From: Apostichopus japonicus
Taxonomy: Eukaryota; Echinodermata; Holothuroidea; Aspidochirotida; Stichopodidae
NCBI RefSeq assembly: GCF_037975245.1
Contig: NC_092582.1
Location: 14,424,077 to 14,488,076 of the forward strand
DNA: 64,000 nt
Reading direction: 5' to 3'
The notes beneath the pieces were generated by a model. It saw only the letters and a program-made list of their open reading frames with translations. It ran no database searches and was not told the DNA's origin. This document shows positions 38,201-53,200 of this stretch, piece after piece. The first letter of the stretch is position 1. Each line of letters starts with the position of its first letter. The position numbers were made by a program, and so were the translations under genes.

Positions 38201-41200
38201 TTTACGATTAACCTGCAAATATTTCTAAAAAGTTGTGACAATATTTTCTTAACCAATCATTGAAGTCATTACTGGTCAGCTATTACCAAGAATAATGAAA
38301 GTAGTCTGTGATTACGGAACAAAACTCATTTTCCAAATGGGTCATAAATTCCCAATGGAGTATACTTGTTCAATGGGGACATTGAAAGGTATAATTTACT
38401 TTGCTTTCCTGTCACCCTACTTGCTCAGCACTCTCACCCTACCATGCCTACGGTGAACTGGTAACCAGTTTAACACTGTACCCCCTGAGCATACAAATTT
38501 ATGAGTACTAACTCACACTCTCACCACCCTCTCAGCCCTTCTGCCTTTATCTTTGCAGTGTAGAAGATCAATCTGTGTTGTCTGCCCTAACCCCCCTCCC
38601 CTCACATCACCCTTCCCTATCCACCTTCTTACCGATACTTTAGGCAACAGTAGATGATAATTCCTCATAGATCAATCACCAAACCACTTCCTTCTCACAG
38701 AGAATGTGGCAGTGCTATAATAGTTGGATCTAATTAATAGCCTACTGTGGGACTGTATCACATGGCCTACCATTCAAAATGGACACCAGTGGAGTAGTAA
38801 GAGGCATGAGATCGAGTGACATAATTCTTGTGGCGATTAAATTTAACCTACGATTACTCATCTCTGACAGCTTGAAATGTCATTATTTATGGAATTACAT
38901 AAGGAATGTTATACATTCTTTCAATATTTTAGGTCAGTAACATGATATACATTTTTTTTTTTTTTGTCTGCTGTGGTGTCTTTGATAAGAAAGAGAAGTT
39001 TGTGTCCCAAACGCATAATAACCCCCTGCTATACTTCATTCATACCTGCATTCGCAGAACTGCAGTATTTCTAGGGCAAATTAATTTATCGATTAGGCGA
39101 CCGATTCATTTCATTAATTACCGGTGGATTAGGAGGCGAAGGCGTTCTCTCTCTTGTTAATTTGTGAGTTGATATGCGCCTCCTGCCACAAATGAGAAAT
39201 AAGATCAGATTACCATAGCAACACCTGCGTTTTTTTTTAAAACTTCGTAGTAAGTAGTCAAGTCTGGTCTTTGTACCCTTTTCAAAACTCTTAAAAAGTT
39301 TCTCAGGGAATAATTTAATGTTCAAATTATGCGTAGCACTTCGAAATATCTGAATTCTTTTCTCTAATTGAAATATGCCTACCATAATTCCTGTGTAGAC
39401 AAACTGCTACATATATCATAACACTCGTGTAATAGCAAACTTGACCATTTTGAATAGAATTTTGCGATGCGATTCTGGATAAAATTATTTCCCCGCTTCA
39501 ATCAGAGAAACTGTTATCGTTAAACAGCTCCCTGCTTAAAATATGAAACAATTGAGAGTTTGAGACGAATGGCAAGTAGCGCACACACCGCGGTTTTCAC
39601 TTAAAGGCAGTGAAGACTTGCGCACAAAGAAACGTCTGATGGCGGGAATCTGACCTAGTGTCGAATGAGGTGTAACAGAAGTGTTAGACACCACCATCGA
39701 TCCCAGAAAATACACACACAGCTTGCTACCGTCGGTAATTAGACACTAGTGTACAGTCAATACATGCAGCTACGGTCAATACCCACAACACAGTGTACAT
39801 AGCAGTGCTGGACATCTCAGGTCCAGATAAAGATAACAAGGTATCATGTTTCATTACTGTCTGCATTTTGTAGCAACAAGGATAAACTTCACTTGCAAGC
39901 AACGGAAAGTTAACTTTTTCAGAGGGCGACACGCGGTTTGGGGCGAGTCTTCAATGCCATGAAAGTTACAGAGCTTGCCTTCTGTTCTTCTTGAAGTGGG
40001 ATGATGTCAAATGATTTTCAGAGAGATTTCGTTTGCCTCGATCTTACTTTCTCTGTTTTCTGTTGATCAATTTATTAAACTGATCTTGTTCTCCATCTTT
40101 TACTGCAAGATCAAAGTTTGCTTCATCAGTTGTCTTTTCTGTTTTTAACACAAACTAGTACACAAAGCTGAACTGTTTTTCTGAATGATTTTTTTTTTCT
40201 TCTTAATAATCAACTTGACCTTCCTTGTGATATCAAAAGTTGTTTTCTTTCCCTTTCATCAACAATCAATTCTCAATCTCGATGAGAAATGTTTCAAATA
40301 TTCTCACAGTCTCTCGACGAATCAGACAGATTTCTTCCTGGTCGTTTTCCCATCGTTTGTTTGTTTGATGCAGCCAACAAGAATTGATTTTCCGTTTTCA
40401 AGAGCCACATGTTAATTGCAATTTTCTGCATATTTTATAAATTTTTACTTCCTTTCATTCTGTGTGCGAGAAGTATGAGAATATTAAAAGAATCTAGAGT
40501 TTGTGTTGAGTTATAACTTTTCAACTAACCATGTAATATTTACTAGACTTATTTTGATCCCCGGTGCATTTAGTTGGGTATGGCACCACCAGTGACAAAT
40601 TTAAAGCGACCTGCACAGGTCTTAAAATCAGAAATATTGTAAAATATCTTATAATTCTCTACATTTAGTGATTATTTTTTTATACTTCTCCAGAGTAGTT
40701 CTCCCTGCAATATAACAATGAATTGCAATCCTCCAAAAGTTGGATTTCATCATTGTTTCCTCCCCCCCCCCCCTTCCATACCCCCTCCACCTTCCCTGTT
40801 CTCCTTCTATCATACTATACTGTGGATAGATAGGGTGGTTCTATAGCTGGACTGGAAAAAAAAACTCTGAATGATGCCTTAAGATCAGAAGGCATTGGAA
40901 AGGGATAAAACAACTGAATGCTCCTTTAAGATCTAGGCATTGACATTAATGAATACAAACCAGCTGAAAGTTTGCTGACAGATTTCAGGAAGATTTGTAG
41001 CTAAAAGCAGGAAATCATTAAGGTTATGTATTGGTCATTCAAAGCAATATTATTTACTCAGGCTTTTTCATATCATGTGAAATAATGTTCTGGTGTTATG
41101 ACATCCTGGCACCACGATTTAGAATATGGTTTCAAAATAATTTTTAAATTATTCTGAATTTCAATCAAGAGTCAGACAAGTTTTATCTCTGTCTTTAATG

Positions 41201-44200
41201 GTAAAATTTTGGTTTCTAAAGTAGTTTTCCATTTTCCTGAAATTGTTTGTGCGATAATTTGCTCTTGAGGTTGTGGACTAAGGTTGGTGAAGCTTCAGAA
41301 CTACTTCTTGTGTGTTTCTTGCTTTTTTGTTGGCAGTGATTTATTTGTTGGGCATAAATTAACAAGATTAGATGACCATTTCCATTGTTATATGAATAGC
41401 TCTGAATCTACAAAGGAAGCTAAAATTTTGCTGACTGATTTAAAGGTAGAGTTGTGGCTAAAAGCAGGAAACCATTAAGGTTTTTATTGGTCATTCAAAG
41501 CAATATTATTTACTCAGGCTTTTTCATATCGTGTAAGAATATGTCGTGGTGTTATGACATCCTAACACCAAGATTTAGAATATGGTTTCAAAATAATTTT
41601 TAAACTACAGTAAACCTGAACCTTCAATCAAGAGTCAAATGAGTTTTATGATATCTCTGTCTTTAATGGTAAAATTTTGGTTTCTAAAGTAGTTTTCCAT
41701 TTTCCTGAAATTGTTTTTGCAATAATTGGCTCTTGAGGTTGCGTACTAAGTTTGGTGAAACTTCGGAACTACTTCTTGTGTTTTTCTTGTTTTTGGTTTG
41801 TTTTTGTTGGCAGTGATTTATTTGTTGGGCATAAATTAACAAGATTAGATGACCATTTCCATGTGGTATATGAAAATCTCTGAATCTACAAAGGAAGCTA
41901 AAATTTTGCTGACTGATTTAAAGGTAGATTTGTGGCTAAAAGCAGGAAATCATTAAGGTTATGTATTGGTCATTCAAAGCAATATTATTTACTCAGGCTT
42001 TTTCATATCATGTAAGAATATGTCCTGGTGTGATGACATCTTGGCACTAAGATTTAGAATATGGTTTTGAAAGAAATTGAAACTAAACCTGAACCTTCAA
42101 TCAAGAGTCAAATGAGTTTTATCTCTGTCTTTAATGGTAAAATTTTGGTTTCTAAAGTAGTTTTCCATTTTTCCTGAAATTGTTTGTGCGATAATTTGCT
42201 CTTGAGGTTGGGGACTAAATTTGGTGAAGCTTCAGAACTGCTCCATGTGTTTCCTGTTTTTGTTTTTCTTTGGCAGTGATTAATAAGTTGGGCATAAATT
42301 GAAAAGATTAGGTGACCAATTCCATTGGGTATATGAAAAGCTGCTTTTTAAACAAAAAATAAACGGAAAATTATACATAGTCTCTGTGTATCAGGCGTCT
42401 TTGATCATCTTGCTTCAAGCGATAAAATCAGCATCAGGGTCCTGCATGTTTATAAATTTATGGAATGCAGAATCATGAATGCATCTTTATAGAATTACCG
42501 TTTAAATATCCATAATACTCCACCTCTCACCAGATTGAACTCTATAGTTAAGCTCGAGCATTTTCCAACATTTTATACCAAAGTTGTTTTTTCTTCTTCA
42601 CCATTGTTCTTTTCTTAAAAAGTCAACTTTAACTGGTTGTCAAACTTTTGTCATTTGATACAGACAGTACTGTTAGTAGCAAGTGAGAGACTTTGCTTGA
42701 TCTTTCTACCATATTTGGAAGTAATACTGATGTCTCTTATAAAATTATAGCCCATATTTTTTGAGTGATTAAACAGTCCCATCCAAGCTGTCATAAATTG
42801 ACAGTTTTGGTAAGGTACATCCATTAATAAATATAGTGGTAGTATATAAACAATATATATATATATCTCAAGTCATTCCTACATACACCCACTCTCCGAT
42901 TGCTAACAGGAAAGACACTGGATTCCTGCCAGTCTGCGGCTGCCAGAGTGGATTTAATTTCACTCCTTGTTCCCAGAGCTCCTGACTTTAACGGACTCGG
43001 TAGGTGACCCAGGACACCCCCAATGAACCTCAGAAATAAGACCACATATTGACAGCTGTTTCTTTCATATTATATAACATGACCATGGAAATTATGTTAG
43101 GTGGGCAAAACCTTCAGAAATGAAAAAGATGAAAAATATTGATGCCCAAAGAAACCAAGAGGCTGTTGTGGTTTGTCACCTACCTAGATCGGATTCTGAA
43201 AATGTTTGGACTGTTGGTGGTTAGTACTTGGCATTTGTGCTATGTAGACCATTGGAGGTGGTCTATTTATGTCAAATCTGGTTGATGGTTGGATAGAGGG
43301 ACAGGCTCATGGATTGCCAACTTGGCAGAAAGTCATGCTCGTAATTTTAAACGCGGAGCTCTGTTTGTTAGCTACAGTATAGATAATTTGTAACGTGACA
43401 TTGTAAAGCTTACATTCAGATACATCCTGGTATAGGTACAGTATATTGAACTCAGTGGGCACTTGATTAGATATATATTGATATATATATATAACACAAA
43501 CAAGGATGAAGCACACGTTATGGATACAAGGAAGTATATAGAGGAGAACCTCGAAGAAGCAAGATGCTTTTGGTATCTACACATTAAGAATAGTACTTTG
43601 AACTCTATAATATGTTTTATCTAGTCTTCTAGAACCCAACTCTTAATAAACAAATTAAGTAGCTTTAATGCCTACTGTAGCTGCTTCTGGGAGCTGTGGC
43701 TACCGATCAGGTCATTCTGCATCTGCCGTTAAAGTGTTAATACGCTGTTGTATTGTATTAAACATCTTTTGTCAGAGACCCTGACAAAGGCTTGATATTA
43801 GGGAGGGGGATTAGGGAGGGGATTAGGGAGGGGATTAGGGGGCATCATACCCTACTATATACTGTACAGTAATAGTTGTTGTGTCGTTATGCCCAATGTT
43901 GAAGAGTACTTCGATCAGCTTACACATACATCACGATGTATGTCAGATATCAACGTACACAATTTGTTATCATTCTCCCACGTATTAAAATGGTGTCGTG
44001 CAGATAGATCGTCGTCGCGCTATGCACATGGCTGCTCTGATTCGAACTTAAGGGTCATCAGTATAATATTTGCCCCAAACTTCGTAGCATGCTAAAAAAG
44101 TTTCATCGGAGTCTTTTCCCAGTGGTTCCGAATCTCCATATGATTTCTAGAACATTATGTGGTTGTAAACAACAACATCAATATACATCTCAGTGCATTA

Positions 44201-47200
44201 TCAGGGGAAGAGCATACCTTGAAGGTAGTAGTAGTATTAAAAAATGCTAGTTCATGTTAATGCAGGAGTGACCATTACTTGTGGGCCAATGGTGATGTTC
44301 GTTTAAAAGACGTTTAATATCATCTTAGTCAGAATACACTGTTGGAATTGATATCAGTTCATCACATACTACTGTACATGACAGTATGCAGTAGTTGTCT
44401 AGATTCACTTTCATATTCAATACTAGTACATACACACTGCATCAATTTTTTCAGGTTACACTACACCAGTGATGTGCTCAGGAATATTTGAGTGCCGGGC
44501 AGATTTGTGCGGTAAGGTGATTCACGTCCTGGGGGAGGGGTGGTAGGTGGGGCTAGGGATGAGCTGGACAATTTTTGCCAAATGAAGTATGCTTACATGG
44601 CAAATGGCGCTATCTCTTTCCTATTCTGGAGCTAACTTTTGTACCATAGTATTCACCCATATTTTGGTAATAGTAAAAAAATTGTTTAATTAATTATCAG
44701 AAATAGTGCCAGGCGGAAATGTCTAAAATACTGTATGTGCTGGGCCGCATTCAGAACTGCCGGGAGCAGTCGCCCGGGTGCTGGGCGTGAGCACACATCC
44801 CTGTATACATCAGAATGTTAACTGTCCAAGATCAATACTGTACAGAAATCCTTTATCATACTCCCCTGTATTTCTATAGTGGCAAACAGAGCGGAATAGT
44901 CTCTGAGGCTGCTGTGAATTTGTTTTTCTTGAGGTTGAAGATGTTGATGCAACCGATGTTGGACTTGATGGACATTTTATGTCATAGTAAATGACTGTGG
45001 AATAATAATGGCTTTTAGCCGGTCATGCCAGGCACGAGGATAAATTGCTCCGCTCTTTGTTGCTGACTGGTGTGTTCGGTAAGAGTTAGTATTCTCTGGG
45101 CCATGATTTATCATCATCAACAACCAGGATTTCTGAGGTAACAAAATGATAGACAGAAGTAAATCAAGCCTTGAAAATGGAGAGAGAGAGAGAAAAACAT
45201 GGGCTTATCACAATAAACCTTGCTCTCATTAAAAAACTATGGGAGGTACTTGCGAGGAATAGACTGTCTTATAGTGTGTGTGCCATATGTTTTGCACTTG
45301 AAATGTTAGGTTGGGCCCCTTATAGATGTACAAAAGTTGGTTACTTTTTGAAATGTGATTCCATGGTCTTGAAAAATACAATTTCATTTAGAAAATAAGA
45401 GGTGTGGAATGCGTCATAAGTTGACTGATATTTTCATGGGAGTGAAATGTTTTACAATTTCTTTTTGTTATAAGTGATGAGTTAGCAATGTTTGGAAATG
45501 TCCCGTTTTCTGATTTTCTAAGACATTTGAGAGCCAGCTCTTCTCCCCACTCCCCCTACCTCCACCGTTCCGAGAAACGTTTAAATTTGATTTAACAAAG
45601 CTATAAATTAGGTCTGCGCTCAAGGCTGTTCTATTCTAATTTTCAAACACATTTGGGAACAATCTTGACGACCATACTTACGCTTTTACTTGTTACCCAC
45701 TTTTCTTGGCTAATTCTTTCATTCTCTGACTAAATTGGTTCCATATTTTTCTTGGCTAATTCGTTCATTCTCTGACTAAAATCGGTTCCAATTGACATGC
45801 ACTTAACTCACACAAAGTATCCAAATGGCGATGTGAAACCTTATACATGAAAAAAACCTGTCAACTAGAAAACACTTTTGCCAACGTTTGGGCCGGTATT
45901 TACAAAGCAGGTATAAACAGACTCTATCACCTCCCTTTGGCAAAGTTTAAGGAACTTTGAAAAGAAATCCTTTCTATTGTTCATGTAACTTTTCAGATCT
46001 TTCCCCCAAATGACTCCAGGTAGGTATTTAGAAAGAAAGGGGAAATGTGGCAAAAACTGCATTTCGTGGAAAAGCAGGCTGTTCTTGTCCAGTGAGCCAC
46101 AGCAAACCCCCTATGCACTGGTTTTGAAAGAGCTCCATCCATTGGCTTCCCTGTGATCATTGCACTGTAAGCAAGATAACGGCATTCTTCGTAGTGTCCC
46201 AGCAGGACAGACTTTGCGTCCCAGAACCAGGGAACTGAGGTACATTTGAAATAAACAGTGCAGGCTACCCAATACACTTTGATCACTTCCTTTCCTCATG
46301 AATATTGGGAAATTTAAAACTCTAGGATTCGGGTCATTTGCTGATCACTCGCAAGGTTGCACTCTTGATAGCAGAAGTACTGTGTAATGAAAGTGATCAG
46401 AATTCCCAAATGGTGATCACCAGAAGCAGAAAAAGGAAAAAGAGTGAAGGGAGGGACATGAAGGTCTGTCAAAGTGTCCAGTGTCAATGTGGGATCGATT
46501 GAATTTGTGTCTTGAAAATTGTCACAAAATATTGTCCCATGGATCGATGCACAAGAGTAACGATTTAATTGTCCACACCAGAGCTTCTGGAGTGTAAATA
46601 TTATACTCTTCCTGACAGGTCCCATACCTCCCACTCCTCCTTCCCCTCCTCCTCCCCTCCCCCTCCTCCTCCTCCTCCTCCTCCTGCCATTCTCAACTCC
46701 TGTATTACCTACTTACCTCCCTGTGCTATACAAGAAACTCTGCACATAAATAAAGCAATACTTTCAGGCCTGAGTTTTGTGATGTCTGCATGGGAGGGGT
46801 CGGTGGATCTTGAAGAGGCAGGGTTGTTTTGGAAAGGGGTACATTTATTATGGGAAAAATCCATCCTGTTGCCCTAAAGGTTATTTTTGTTGGCCCCAAA
46901 TATGCTAGAGAGTCCAATAACTGTCACCGGTTCTTTGAACTTCATCAAATGTAATTAACTACCCATTCTCATCGTATTTTTCTTCTACAAGACATTTTAA
47001 TTTGTCTAATTTAATACTGTTGCTTAGTGGTGGCTTGGAATAATTTTGGAAAGTCAGAACTAACAAGAAAGAAGGATATTAAACTTTCGTTAGCAGGCTA
47101 AAAGTTGTAGCCGAGAAATATCGACGACCTTTCAGGACTAGAACAAGTTGACATTGAAGTATCATACAAGGACACTCAGTCTTTCATTTCACCATGTACA

Positions 47201-50200
47201 TTAAAGTACAGGACACTGGCCAACTTTACTGTTTGGACAATCCAGGGAGCTGGAGTAGCAGCTCCCTGGACAATCTAAACAGGAAAAGTTCAGTTTGCCA
47301 AAGAGATATTTATATATACCAGCAAGTCAGTGAGTGGTACACTCACATATCTAATTGAACTGAATTATTGCCATACCATGCTATACGCTCTGGCTGTTTG
47401 TGATAAGAGGCCGGTACGACTGTTTGGAATCTCTGGTTTGGTCGCTGCTGTTGTGTCCATATGTTTACAGGTCTCTCTGATGGTCCATTGTAATTACCAT
47501 TCGATCCTCAGGAATGCAGAACCAGTTCAGCCTACATGCTGTGTACACAGTATCATTTGTTGTGTAGTGATCCATATGTCATTACAACTACTTATATATA
47601 TATATTGGAACGGGATATATCAGTATACCCACTGTGTGTTTCCCTTGTTGCCTAAGACTAGGCCATTGGATACATACACATGTGGTGGTTGTTATATTAT
47701 TGGCTTTGTAAATTTTCACTGTATGAGGAGGGAGCAACAGTTGGTTCAGTGTTATAGATATTTGGAATTTCAGGTATCCTCCTCCATTGCAGAGGTAAGA
47801 AATAAACCAACTTTAATAGTGATTTTTAATTCTAATTTGGTTATATTACCAGGAAGTATCATCACAAACCTTGCAAAACACCCCTTTCACAAAAATTGTA
47901 AGATTTACATATTTTCCCATCCCAAAACTTAGGGGACTGCGAGAAACTTGTGGAGGATTTAACAATTATTCAAGTAGGCCTACTAATGTAGAGTAAAATG
48001 GCATAAGCATTTGCTACAATTATATCCCCAAAAAACAGACAGGTATTTGCTGTATGTTCCCAAGGCAGATAGAGTCAGAGAGGGTGGGGGTGGGGGGGGG
48101 ACCACTTCTGATTTCAATTCAGCAAAAATGAGAAATAATATCTTGCTAGGAGATAAGCACACAAACTGGATAGTGTGAGATTGCCTCTAAAACCTGAGGG
48201 ACTCCTGGTAAAAACCAGGCTGTTATAGTCGACATGTCTTAATCATCTAGCCTTAATGGCATTAACAAAATAGGCTATTTCATTTCAATTGACATGCATG
48301 ATTTTACAGAATTTAATGCTTATATTATTAACCTCAAAACTTTCAACTTGCTGAAAATTGCTAGAAGTTTCCAAAGGTACTTTCATACTTCTTAGTTCAA
48401 ACTTGCTGGAAGTTTGCAAAGATACCTAGTGCAAACTTGCAAAAAAGTTTGCAAAGTACTTCTCCAGGGGATTCATAACCCTTAAGCAGATTATTGCCAT
48501 ATATTGCAATAGATTAAATAAGACAAGTACCTCAGTGAATGAGTATGCTTCTAGCATGGTAGCATATTAATTATTAAAAATTTAAAATGCTTGGTAGAGT
48601 TTGAAAATGAGTAACCATTATTTAACTTTCTAGCATATATTCGGTCCCGAGTAATACTGATTCACATCCCAAACAAGGTGTATCTATTACCATAGACTCT
48701 CTCCTCATTCAATCGGTCTACATTTAGAGACTGATTCTACCAATCCCATATCAATCTTATCTTATCAAACCATTGAGAGTGGTATGTGACCCTGTGTGCT
48801 GGGTGTAGTGCTGTATGCAGACATCTTTAATGAACAAAGACCGTGACATACATGCTCTACAGGTTTCTCTAAATAACATTAATTTGGCACAGCCTCTATA
48901 ACACTATCTGTTTGGCATAAACAAATTGCTCCTATCGTCTTTGCAAATTTTATTCCAAATTCCAATTAATTTTCTCTCTCAATTTGACACGCAACTACTT
49001 GGTTACCATTGATTCCAGTAACCATGGTAATATATCGTATTCAGTGATACAGCTCTACTGGGTAATTTAAAAATAAAACGTTCTAATTATATTTTACACA
49101 CAGTCAAGCTCAATTACAAATTTTGGGCAAAACTCCTCTGGTCCAACTCCATTTTAATAATTGTTAATATTCTAGCATATTTCATGTGCGGATTTTGACC
49201 ACTCTGGTTAGTGTCATCTTCGCATCGTTACAGCGAGCTACGTAATTAATGTACTGTATGTATGCAGAGATACATTCTTCACAGATCCCAACGCATCCTC
49301 GTATTCATTGCTCGTTAGCATCATGGCTCGTTAGCATCATGGCTATTGTTTGTTACATATCATCCCTGTAGGCGTCTACGGTGTGGATATTAATTTTAAT
49401 AATGTACTGTACATGCATGTATAGTCGTGATAATCCAGTTTGCAGTTGTCACAAAACTGTTGGGTTAAGAAGCTGCAATAAGGCTCACTGGTAGAAATCA
49501 TATATATCACCAATTTATGAGGTGTCGGAAAGGAAAAAATTGTGTCATTCTTTGACAATTTTTAGTTGTATTTCAATTTTTTTATCACGTTTCCAATGCA
49601 AGCTGTTGAAATGGAGGAAACTAAACTATGCTAGACTGCAATGGGGTACTGAACAGTTTCTTAGAATTAAATACAGACAAATTCAGATCAAATTTATGAT
49701 ATTTGTTTTTATTGCATAGCAGGTAGCAATAAACTGATATAAGGTGCTGTAAATCTATGGCAGCATCTGATAAATGAGATTGGAATTACTGTATGAATCA
49801 TTATTAATTTTAAGATCTCAAAATCATTGGTGATGACCCCCTAGAATTCAAAGGTTTCAACCAGATTATCACCTCTACTGTTGTTCTATTCTTTCAACGA
49901 AGTTGTCAACACTGTTGCTACAATTGTCAGTTTTAAATAACCACCAGCATCAGCTTCCTTAGGAAGTTCAAGCTGTTATAGCTGCCTAGACCAGGGTGGC
50001 GAAGGAGGGACGAGGGTTATTTCACAGTAATGATATTCACTGGTGTCGTGCAGCCATGGGCAGTGACTCCAAAGGTCCCCTCCCCTTCCCCCTCTTTCCT
50101 CCCACTCTCTTCTCAAACCTATATAGGGGGTCTCTTTGCATATTTACCTTGACCAAATATTTCAAGATCACACCATCTACATTTAAACTTAACCAACGAG

Positions 50201-53200
50201 TGGAGTTTAACCCCCCCCCCCCAAGAAAAAAAGATTTTGCCTTGGGGGAAATCAAACCATGTATATGTTTTTAAAGATTGTAACATACAGGTCTGAAAAG
50301 TAGTTTCCCTTTCAAAATTCAGTAACACCACAGGGGTAACAATATGGGGTGCACGTTGTCAGTCCGACACGTTTTCAGTCCGAAAATAAAATACACGTTT
50401 TTAGTCCGAAAAAACGAGTTTTCAGTCCGACACGTTTTCAGTCCGAAAATAAAATACACGTTCTCAGTCCGAAAAAACGAGTTTTCAGTCCGACACGTTT
50501 TCAGTCCGAAAATAAAATACACGTTTTCAGTCCGAAAATGAAATACACGTTTTCAGTCCGAAAATGAAATACACGTTTTCAATCCGAAAATGAGATACAC
50601 GTCTTCAGTTAGGGAATGAAAGCAGTTTTAATGCCATAATATCACCAATAAACGGTGACAGCCCGGACTGATAGTAAAAAAATCGATTGAATCTTTTGTA
50701 TTAAGTCTCACATCACCGGCCTCAACAAAGTCTTGGGACCCTTAACAACTATCAGTTCTACAAACATATGTAATCCGTTCTTCGCTCCTTAATCAGCTTC
50801 CTGTATATTCATGGTTTGTTTGGTTCTAATTCCATCAATGCAATTTACACTTTAAACCTAGCGTCATACTTTCATTGTGTTACACTTTGTGCTTTTCATT
50901 CGACTGCCAATATTGCTGACGAAGGTCCCAGGGGACCGAAAATTCCAATATATTTTTTAAAACTTTACTCCTTATTTGTCAATTATGAGTATATACGAAA
51001 GATTCAATCGATTTCTTTACTATCAGTTCGGGCTGTCACAGTTAATTGGTGATATTATGGCATTAAAACTGCTTTCATTCCCCAACTGAAAACATTTTCG
51101 GACTGAAAACGTGTATTTAATTTTCGGACTGAAAACGTGTATTTCATTTTCGGACTGAAAACGTGTATTTCATTTTCGAACTGAAAACGTGTATTTTATT
51201 TTCGGACTGAAAACTTGTCGGACTGAAAACTTGTCGGACTGAGGGGTGTACCCCACAATATGCATGCAGTCACCTTTGTACACTCAATGGTTATACCTCA
51301 TGTTTGGTTTCGGTTTGAATTTGACATATTGATTTTAATCCAGAATATTTTCTTAAAATTTTGTCAAGTGTGTATGTAAGCCTTTTTCTGTGTAAATTGT
51401 ATACAGTACAAAATATACAGTACATAGTTTGAAGCACTTTTGCTTGAGGACTTGTGGTATATTTATTAAGGGACAGTATTGTCAAAGTTATATATCCTAC
51501 CTGTACTGTGTATTAATTGAGGGACAGTATGACAAAGTTATGATATCCTACCTGTGTGTGCAGTGTATTAATAAAGGGACAGTATGTCATAGTTGTGATA
51601 TCCTACCTGTGCTGTGAGATACTGTCCTCCTTTTTTTGCTGGTTATATCTGTCAGTAAATATGGGATCATATGTCTTTGAGTTAGTCTGTGATGCATTGA
51701 CTGAAATGATGTCAGACAATGCATTAAATCCTAGAACTTTGAAACCTGAGTAGTGAGTGAGCTTATTGTTCTTCCTACATAATTTTACGAAGCCTATATA
51801 ATGGCATGTTGTATATTGCACAATGAGTGCAGGCAGGATGTTGTGTGAGATTCCTGTTTGATTTTTATCAAATCGGGGACGTCTGATAATCTTGGCTCAA
51901 ATGGTCAATACGAGTGTGCGATATGTGAAGAATCGATCGATCTGGTATGGCTGCCCTGTTTAGAGGGTATGTGTATGATTATAGATACTGTATATAGTAA
52001 TATACTCATAGGAAGAACCATCAAACATTCTGATTGATTAATAAACAGGTTATTAATTTTTGTTGTTTCCTTATTTTGACAGGATCTCCTCTATTGGACA
52101 GAGGCTGACCTGCAGACCGTCGGAGTGACCAATCCAGCACACAGGGCTAGACTCGCATCGAATCTGGTCTTCATCAGAGACAAGTTACGTCGGAGTACAA
52201 ATCCGTCAGGTATTTGACTAAGTTACAGTAGTTATAACATCCACTCGACGACGGCCACTCCCCAGCCAGAAAATTAAGCATCACACGTACCTTTAACCTG
52301 TTAGGAACCTCTCCATATCATAGCGCCTTGTGGAATGGGTAGATGGGTGAAGGAGGGAGAATAAAAGGGCGCAGTTCAAGAAAGTGTCTATCGACCAGTC
52401 GTTATAAGCTAGGGGTAGATACATAGGATTGCATACGTATGGGAGACAGGTAAATACCTGACCCAGTGAGTTTTGGGGGTTTGTTAATCTGTTTTGCACG
52501 TTTCTATCATAGTGAAAACTAACAGGTAGATGAGAACTTAAAGGTCTGCTGTATAGACCCCAACTATAGCAAGCTACAGTATCATGGAAAAGTTTCTTGA
52601 GATTACGTAATCGACCTGCCTTGGTCGTAAAATGACCTCTTTTTACCAATTAGTCTGCAACTCTTGTATGAGGGTTTCTGTGTGAATGCTGTATGATTAA
52701 CTACACTGTAGACATGAACATATTTCCACACAGTATTTACACAAAGAGCCTAATGGTGCTAAGAAGCTATGCAGGCTAATTGTTGAGCCTGAGGTCGATT
52801 AACGACTGTGGTAGGTCGATTACATAATCTCAAATTCTAGCTGTAGCATGCTACAGTTGGAGCCAATGAAGCAGATCTGTAATTATTTGTTGTGGCCACT
52901 GAACGCTAGTAGCTTAAGGTCCTTATTGAGTGAAGGTAATCCAGTTAACCAGCTAAGCTCGCTTTGCCGCAGGGCTAAAGCGTTAATTACACAGTGGAAC
53001 CAGCCAGTCCATGCTACAGTATAAAAAGCCACGTTTTATGCTAAACTGTTCAGAACATTCTATTCTTGTCCAAAGAGTCTGTATAGTATTCTCTCTCTCC
53101 TTTTTTCCCCATAATAACATCAGAGAAGTGTGTAATGGCATTAAATTCAACCTTTTTGTCCCTCTGTGTTAACACTTTTTCTTGCTGATGTCATTGCAGG

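Noticed and set aside
46569-46877. 102-codon plus-strand frame with poly-Pro
   Set aside because: Produced by the CCT microsatellite at about 46639-46686.
50319-50567. Regular repeats that could suggest a CRISPR array, and the SVRHVFSPK-type frames
   Set aside because: Units are tandem without unique spacers, are mirrored in an inverted arm and are bounded by a target duplication: a fold-back transposon in an animal genome.
52293-52649. 118-codon minus-strand frame
   Set aside because: It overlaps the long-armed MITE in intron 3 and has no known motif.
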